From: a bacterium
Lineage (GTDB): Bacteria; Patescibacteriota; Minisyncoccia; Phycocordibacterales; SBAW01
Length of the DNA: 9,051 nucleotides
NCBI GenBank assembly: GCA_021813335.1
Contig: JAKALC010000028.1
Location: 1-9,051, forward strand
Direction: 5' to 3'
Shown here: piece after piece, positions 5,689 through 9,051 of the stretch
Position numbering within the stretch: the first letter of the stretch is position 1
Layout of the letters: every line of letters starts with the position of its first letter
Translations under genes and position numbers: made by a program
The notes under the pieces: model-generated
The model's input: the letters and a program-made list of their open reading frames with translations, nothing else
What the model was told of the DNA's origin: nothing
Database searches by the model: none

Positions 5689-7965
5689 ATGGCGCGCAAG
5701 AAAAACGGTAAAAACGGATCATCAGCCATCGTTCTGCCAAACCATACGAGACGCGCTATCGCATCGATCTTCTTCTTCGTCATCGGCGTCTTTCTCACGC
5801 TTGCGGCGTTCGGCTCCGCGGGCGTCGCGGGCAGCGACGCCTATCGCCTGCTCAACTACCTTCTCGGTTTCGGCTACTTTGTCGTGCCCCTGCTTTTCAT
5901 CGTGCTCGGCGGAGCCGCACTGCGCGAGGAGTCGTCCAACCCGACCGCGCTTAAGACCGCGGCGAGCGCGCTCTTTCTGGTATCCGGGCTCGGTTTCGTC
6001 GATATGGTTTCGGGCCACGGCGGCCTCCTTGGGCGAGCTATCGCGGGACCCGTGCTGCGCCTTTTCGATCTCTACGCGGGAAGCGTCATTCTCGGCGCCC
6101 TCGCGCTCGCCGCGCTGCTCATCATCCTTGAAGGAAGCATCTCTCTCTCGCTTCTCATAGCGCTCGCCTCGTACGCGGGCCGCGCGGCGCGGTGGATCGG
6201 CCGCGCCTTCGCGGGACTCTTCCGCCGAGACGGCAGCGAGGAGGAGGGCCCCGGCCTGAGCGGCGAAGAGGAAGACGGCAGCCGCGAAGAGAGCGAGGGA
6301 GAGTATGAAGATGAAGAAGCCGCGGAAGACGGCGAAGAGAGCGAGCAGGAAGAAGTGCGCATCGCGAACGCCGCGCCGGCCTATCGCGAAGGGCTCTCGG
6401 CCAAGCGCTCGTCCGCGGAAGCCCTCAAGGCGCTCCTCGGCACCTACAACGCTCCCCCGCTCTCCCTCCTCGAGCGCGACCGCGGCAAGGCGTCGGTCGG
6501 CGACATCAAAGCGAATGCGAACATCATCAAGCGCACCCTCCAGAACTTCGGCATCATCGTCGAGCTCGATGAGATATCCATAGGACCCTCCGTCACCCGC
6601 TACGCCATAAAGCCGGCCGAGGGCGTCCGTCTCTCGAAGATCGTCGCGCTTCAGCAGAATCTCGAGCTCGCTCTCGCGGCGCATCCGGTGCGCATCGAGG
6701 CCCCCATACCCGGCAAGTCGCTCGTCGGCATCGAGGTCCCGAATTCGGCCAAGGTGACGGTCGGCCTCGGGACGATGCTCGCCTCCCCCGAGTTCGCGGA
6801 ATCGGGCAAGCCGCTGCTTGTGGCCCTCGGCCGCGACATCGTCGGCGGCTCGCACTTCGGCAACTTGGCGAAGATGCCGCACCTCCTCATCGCGGGAGCG
6901 ACCGGGTCCGGCAAGTCGGTCTCCATCCATTCGCTCATCACCTCGCTCCTCTACCGCAACGGCCCGCAGAGTATGCGCCTTCTCCTCATCGACCCGAAGC
7001 GCGTCGAGCTCACGATGTATAACCGCGTCCCGCACCTTCTCTGCCCCGTCATCACCGACCCAAAGCGGGCTATTATGGCGCTGCGCTGGGCGGGCAAGGA
7101 AATGCAGCGGCGCTACGATATCCTGGAGAGCAACCGCGTACGCGACATCCAGTCGTACCACTCCAATATCCTGAAGCCGGCGCTCGAGAAGTTCCGCTCG
7201 GGAGGGCGCGATGCGGGCGAAGGCGAGGAGGTCCCGGAGGCAATGCCGTATATCGTCGTCGTCATCGACGAACTCGCCGATATTATGCAGACCTTCCCGC
7301 GCGAACTCGAAGCGGCGGTCGTGCGCTTGGCACAAATGAGCCGCGCGGTCGGCATCCACCTCGTCCTCGCGACGCAGCGGCCGTCGGTCAACGTCATCAC
7401 CGGCCTCATCAAAGCCAATATCCCGGCGCGTATGGCGCTCCAGGTCGCCTCGCAGATCGATTCCCGCACCATTCTCGACGGTTCCGGCGCCGAGAAGCTC
7501 TTGGGCGCGGGCGATATGCTCTTCCTCTCGGGCGATATGGGCAAGCCCATCCGCCTCCAGAGCGCCTATATCGGCGAGGACGAGGTGAAGCAGGTCGCCG
7601 ATTACATCGCCAAGCACAACGAAGCGGAGCTCCCGGTCGACATCGGCGGCGCGTCGCCTGCGGCGGGCGGTGACGCGGGTGCGGCGCCTTCCTCGCGGCA
7701 AGGATTCGGCGGCGACGGCTTCGACGACGAAGTCGACGACGAGATGTACCAGGCCGCACGCCTTGCCGTCATCGAGGCCGGCAAGGCGTCTACCTCCTAT
7801 ATCCAGCGCAAGCTGCGCTTGGGCTACGCCCGCGCCGCGCGCATTATGGACCTTCTCGAAGAGCGCGGCGTCATCGGTCCTCAGGACGGCGCGAAACCGC
7901 GCGAGATCCTCGAAGGGCGCGGCGCGGGTGCTGAAGACGCCGCCGCTCCGGACGGCGAAGTATAA
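5689..7965 (+). CDS. ftsK: DNA translocase FtsK
   Basis: The protein has 758 residues. It is a membrane-anchored, ATP-driven DNA pump at the division septum that clears and aligns chromosome ends. Four hydrophobic segments (about 23-45, 56-78, 88-112, 131-160) form the anchor. A short, strongly acidic linker (about 182-224, mostly Glu and Asp) follows, far shorter than the several-hundred-residue linker of E. coli FtsK. The motor shows Walker A GATGSGKS (403-410), IDPKRVEL (434-441), Walker B VVVIDE (523-528) and ATQRPSVNVITGLIKANIPA (561-580). The C-terminal winged helix (about 684-735, STSYIQRKLRLGYARAARIM) is the gamma domain that reads orienting DNA sites in this family. The frame is open to a GTG at 5521, but the ATG at 5689 begins the natural basic-then-membrane N-terminus and follows a good -10 that lies inside that extension. 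Confidence 0.97.
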   Translation: MARKKNGKNGSSAIVLPNHTRRAIASIFFFVIGVFLTLAAFGSAGVAGSDAYRLLNYLLGFGYFVVPLLFIVLGGAALREESSNPTALKTAASALFLVSGLGFVDMVSGHGGLLGRAIAGPVLRLFDLYAGSVILGALALAALLIILEGSISLSLLIALASYAGRAARWIGRAFAGLFRRDGSEEEGPGLSGEEEDGSREESEGEYEDEEAAEDGEESEQEEVRIANAAPAYREGLSAKRSSAEALKALLGTYNAPPLSLLERDRGKASVGDIKANANIIKRTLQNFGIIVELDEISIGPSVTRYAIKPAEGVRLSKIVALQQNLELALAAHPVRIEAPIPGKSLVGIEVPNSAKVTVGLGTMLASPEFAESGKPLLVALGRDIVGGSHFGNLAKMPHLLIAGATGSGKSVSIHSLITSLLYRNGPQSMRLLLIDPKRVELTMYNRVPHLLCPVITDPKRAIMALRWAGKEMQRRYDILESNRVRDIQSYHSNILKPALEKFRSGGRDAGEGEEVPEAMPYIVVVIDELADIMQTFPRELEAAVVRLAQMSRAVGIHLVLATQRPSVNVITGLIKANIPARMALQVASQIDSRTILDGSGAEKLLGAGDMLFLSGDMGKPIRLQSAYIGEDEVKQVADYIAKHNEAELPVDIGGASPAAGGDAGAAPSSRQGFGGDGFDDEVDDEMYQAARLAVIEAGKASTSYIQRKLRLGYARAARIMDLLEERGVIGPQDGAKPREILEGRGAGAEDAAAPDGEV

Positions 7966-7969
7966 TACG

Positions 7970-8347
7970 ATGACCGAGCCCATCCCGCCCCTGCGCCGAA
8001 CCCTCTCCCGCACCCTCGGAGCGGCGGCGTTCCTTCTTCTTGCCGGATATGCCGCGTTTGAAGCGCGCCGGCTCATCGCGGGGCCCGCGATCACGATCGC
8101 CTCGCCCCGCGACGGCTCCGTCGTCGCGGGACCTGTCGTTCATATCACCGGAGAGGCCCGCAACGCGGCGTTCTTCGCTATGAACGACGCGCAGGCCTTC
8201 GTCGACGAGAGCGGCCGCTTCGATGAGGCGCTTTCTCCCCCTCCCGGGTATACTGTACTCACGCTCCGGGCGACGGACCGGTTCGGCAGGACGGCGGCGG
8301 CCACGGTCCGCGTTACGGTCGCCGATTATTGCCCGGCGAGAAGCTAG
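7970..8347 (+). CDS. Small single-pass membrane protein with an Ig-like (glucodextranase-B-like) domain
   Basis: The protein has 125 residues. A short N-terminal tail with basic residues is followed by one hydrophobic segment (about 16-34, LGAAAFLLLAGYAAF) and then a beta-rich domain at 38-118: ITIASPRDGSVVAGPVVHIT, later FVDESGRFDEAL and YTVLTLRATDRFGRTAAATV. The 'P-x-D-G-S-x-V ... I-x-G ... V-D-x-x-G-x-F ... A-T-D-x-x-G' pattern is typical of Ig-like folds such as glucodextranase domain B; the domain should face outside the membrane. The ATG is only four bases past the ftsK stop, so translation is likely coupled. A TATAAT at 7961-7966 overlaps the ftsK stop. The single Cys121 lies near the end. 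The function is unknown; an envelope or septum partner of FtsK is a guess from position alone. Confidence 0.85.
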   Translation: MTEPIPPLRRTLSRTLGAAAFLLLAGYAAFEARRLIAGPAITIASPRDGSVVAGPVVHITGEARNAAFFAMNDAQAFVDESGRFDEALSPPPGYTVLTLRATDRFGRTAAATVRVTVADYCPARS

Positions 8348-8373
8348 CTCGGCATTACCACTAATCCAACGCT

Positions 8374-9051
8374 ATGCAGAAGAAAAAGGATGCCAAGGAG
8401 AAGAAGACCGTCGGCGCGCGCAGCGCCGAAGACACGAGCGCTATCGATGCGGCTATCCGCGAGATACAGACGAAATTCGGCGACGAATCCATTATGAAGC
8501 TCGGCGATACGCCGCGCGTCGATATCGACGTCGTCCCGTCGGGTTCCGTCGGCCTCGACTGGGCCCTCGGCATCAGCGGCTATCCGCGCGGCAGGATCAT
8601 CGAGATATTCGGGCCCGAATCGTCGGGCAAGACGACGCTCACGCTCCACGCCATCGCCGAAGCCCAGCGCAAGGGCGGCGTTTGCGCATTCATCGACGCC
8701 GAGCACGCTCTCGACCCCGAATACGCGAAGCGTATCGGGGTCAATATCAACAATCTCCTCGTCTCCCAGCCGGACACCGGCGAGCAAGCGCTCGAGATCG
8801 TGGAGAGCCTCGTGCGCTCGGGGAAGATCGACATCATCGTCGTCGACTCCGTCGCGGCGCTCACCCCCAAGGACGAGATCGAGGGCGATATGGGGCAGAG
8901 CCACGTCGGCAAGCAGGCGCGGCTTATGTCGCAGGCGCTCCGCAAACTCACCGCCATCGTCGCCCGCTCCAAGACCATCGTCATCTTCATCAACCAGATC
9001 CGTATGCAGATCGGCGTTATGTTCGGCAACCCCGAAACGACGACCGGCGGC
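8374..9051 (+). CDS. recA: Recombinase RecA, N-terminal 226 residues (cut by window end)
   Basis: RecA is the ATP-dependent strand-exchange recombinase that coats single-stranded DNA and activates the damage response where one exists. Visible here: Walker A GPESSGKT (80-87), FIDAEHALD with the catalytic Glu (E110, equal to E. coli E96), Walker B IDIIVVDS (152-159), loop L1 around EIEGDMGQSHVG (168-179), FINQIRMQIGVMFGNP with the sensor Gln (Q208, equal to E. coli Q194), and the start of loop L2 at the edge. Motif positions run 14 residues later than in E. coli because of a longer, charged N-terminus (QKKKDAKEKK). The gene starts 26 bases after the small membrane protein, with no Shine-Dalgarno and only a weak -10-like ACTAAT eight bases before the ATG. 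The C-terminal part lies outside the window. Confidence 0.98.
   Translation, partial: MQKKKDAKEKKTVGARSAEDTSAIDAAIREIQTKFGDESIMKLGDTPRVDIDVVPSGSVGLDWALGISGYPRGRIIEIFGPESSGKTTLTLHAIAEAQRKGGVCAFIDAEHALDPEYAKRIGVNINNLLVSQPDTGEQALEIVESLVRSGKIDIIVVDSVAALTPKDEIEGDMGQSHVGKQARLMSQALRKLTAIVARSKTIVIFINQIRMQIGVMFGNPETTTGG

Noticed and set aside
5722..8094. Minus-strand open frame of 790 codons opposite ftsK
   Set aside because: It has the same codon register effect: it mirrors ftsK codons and is Arg/Ala/Glu-rich. The sense strand encodes an unmistakable FtsK.
8249..8254. TATACT inside the small membrane-protein gene as an internal recA promoter
   Set aside because: There is no -35 at the proper distance and no TG extension, and the hexamer is explained by coding sequence (Gly-Tyr-Thr).
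1..9051. CRISPR arrays, insertion sequences, tRNA or rRNA genes
   Set aside because: I saw no regularly spaced long direct repeats, no transposase-like frame with terminal inverted repeats, and no cloverleaf or rRNA core sequence on either strand.

Overview
The window looks like a chromosomal segment of a Patescibacteria (CPR) genome, probably of the Parcubacteria branch. The reasons are a GC-rich coding sequence with standard stops (TAA, TGA and TAG all end genes), no recognisable Shine-Dalgarno sequence at any of the six starts, and three gene types that I associate with that group. These are a very large secreted peptidoglycan-binding protein built of beta-sandwich modules, a small winged-helix regulator with a helical N-terminal domain, and an ftsK / small membrane protein / recA cluster. 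The taxon is inferred from gene content and style, not from a marker comparison.

Layout. Bases 1-368 (minus) hold the 5' end of a membrane-anchored gene with a TPR-like segment, cut by the window edge. Bases 369-576 hold two strong hairpin terminators. Bases 577-4071 (minus) encode the 1164-residue surface protein. Bases 4072-4699 have no credible gene. They hold a stack of terminator hairpins for the next gene, a plausible promoter for the surface protein, and a roughly 375-base leader rich in small inverted repeats. Bases 4700-5434 (minus) encode the winged-helix regulator. Bases 5435-5688 are a divergent control region with a helically phased array of RGACA / TGTCY elements and an extended -10 placed directly before the ftsK ATG. 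Bases 5689-7965 (plus) encode a complete FtsK DNA translocase, 7970-8347 a 125-residue single-pass membrane protein with an Ig-like domain, and 8374-9051 the first 226 residues of RecA.

How the genes relate. The plus-strand trio is tightly packed (gaps of 4 and 26 bases) and probably shares transcripts. FtsK and RecA both act on chromosome DNA, in segregation and recombination; the small protein between them has no evident DNA role and points to the cell envelope. The regulator is divergent from ftsK and its gene carries the same short DNA word in its promoter and inside its own linker-coding region, which suggests autoregulation. The surface protein lies downstream of the regulator on the same strand but is separated from it by terminators and appears to have its own promoter. 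The most unusual signal in the window is the phased operator-like array and its echo inside the regulator coding sequence.
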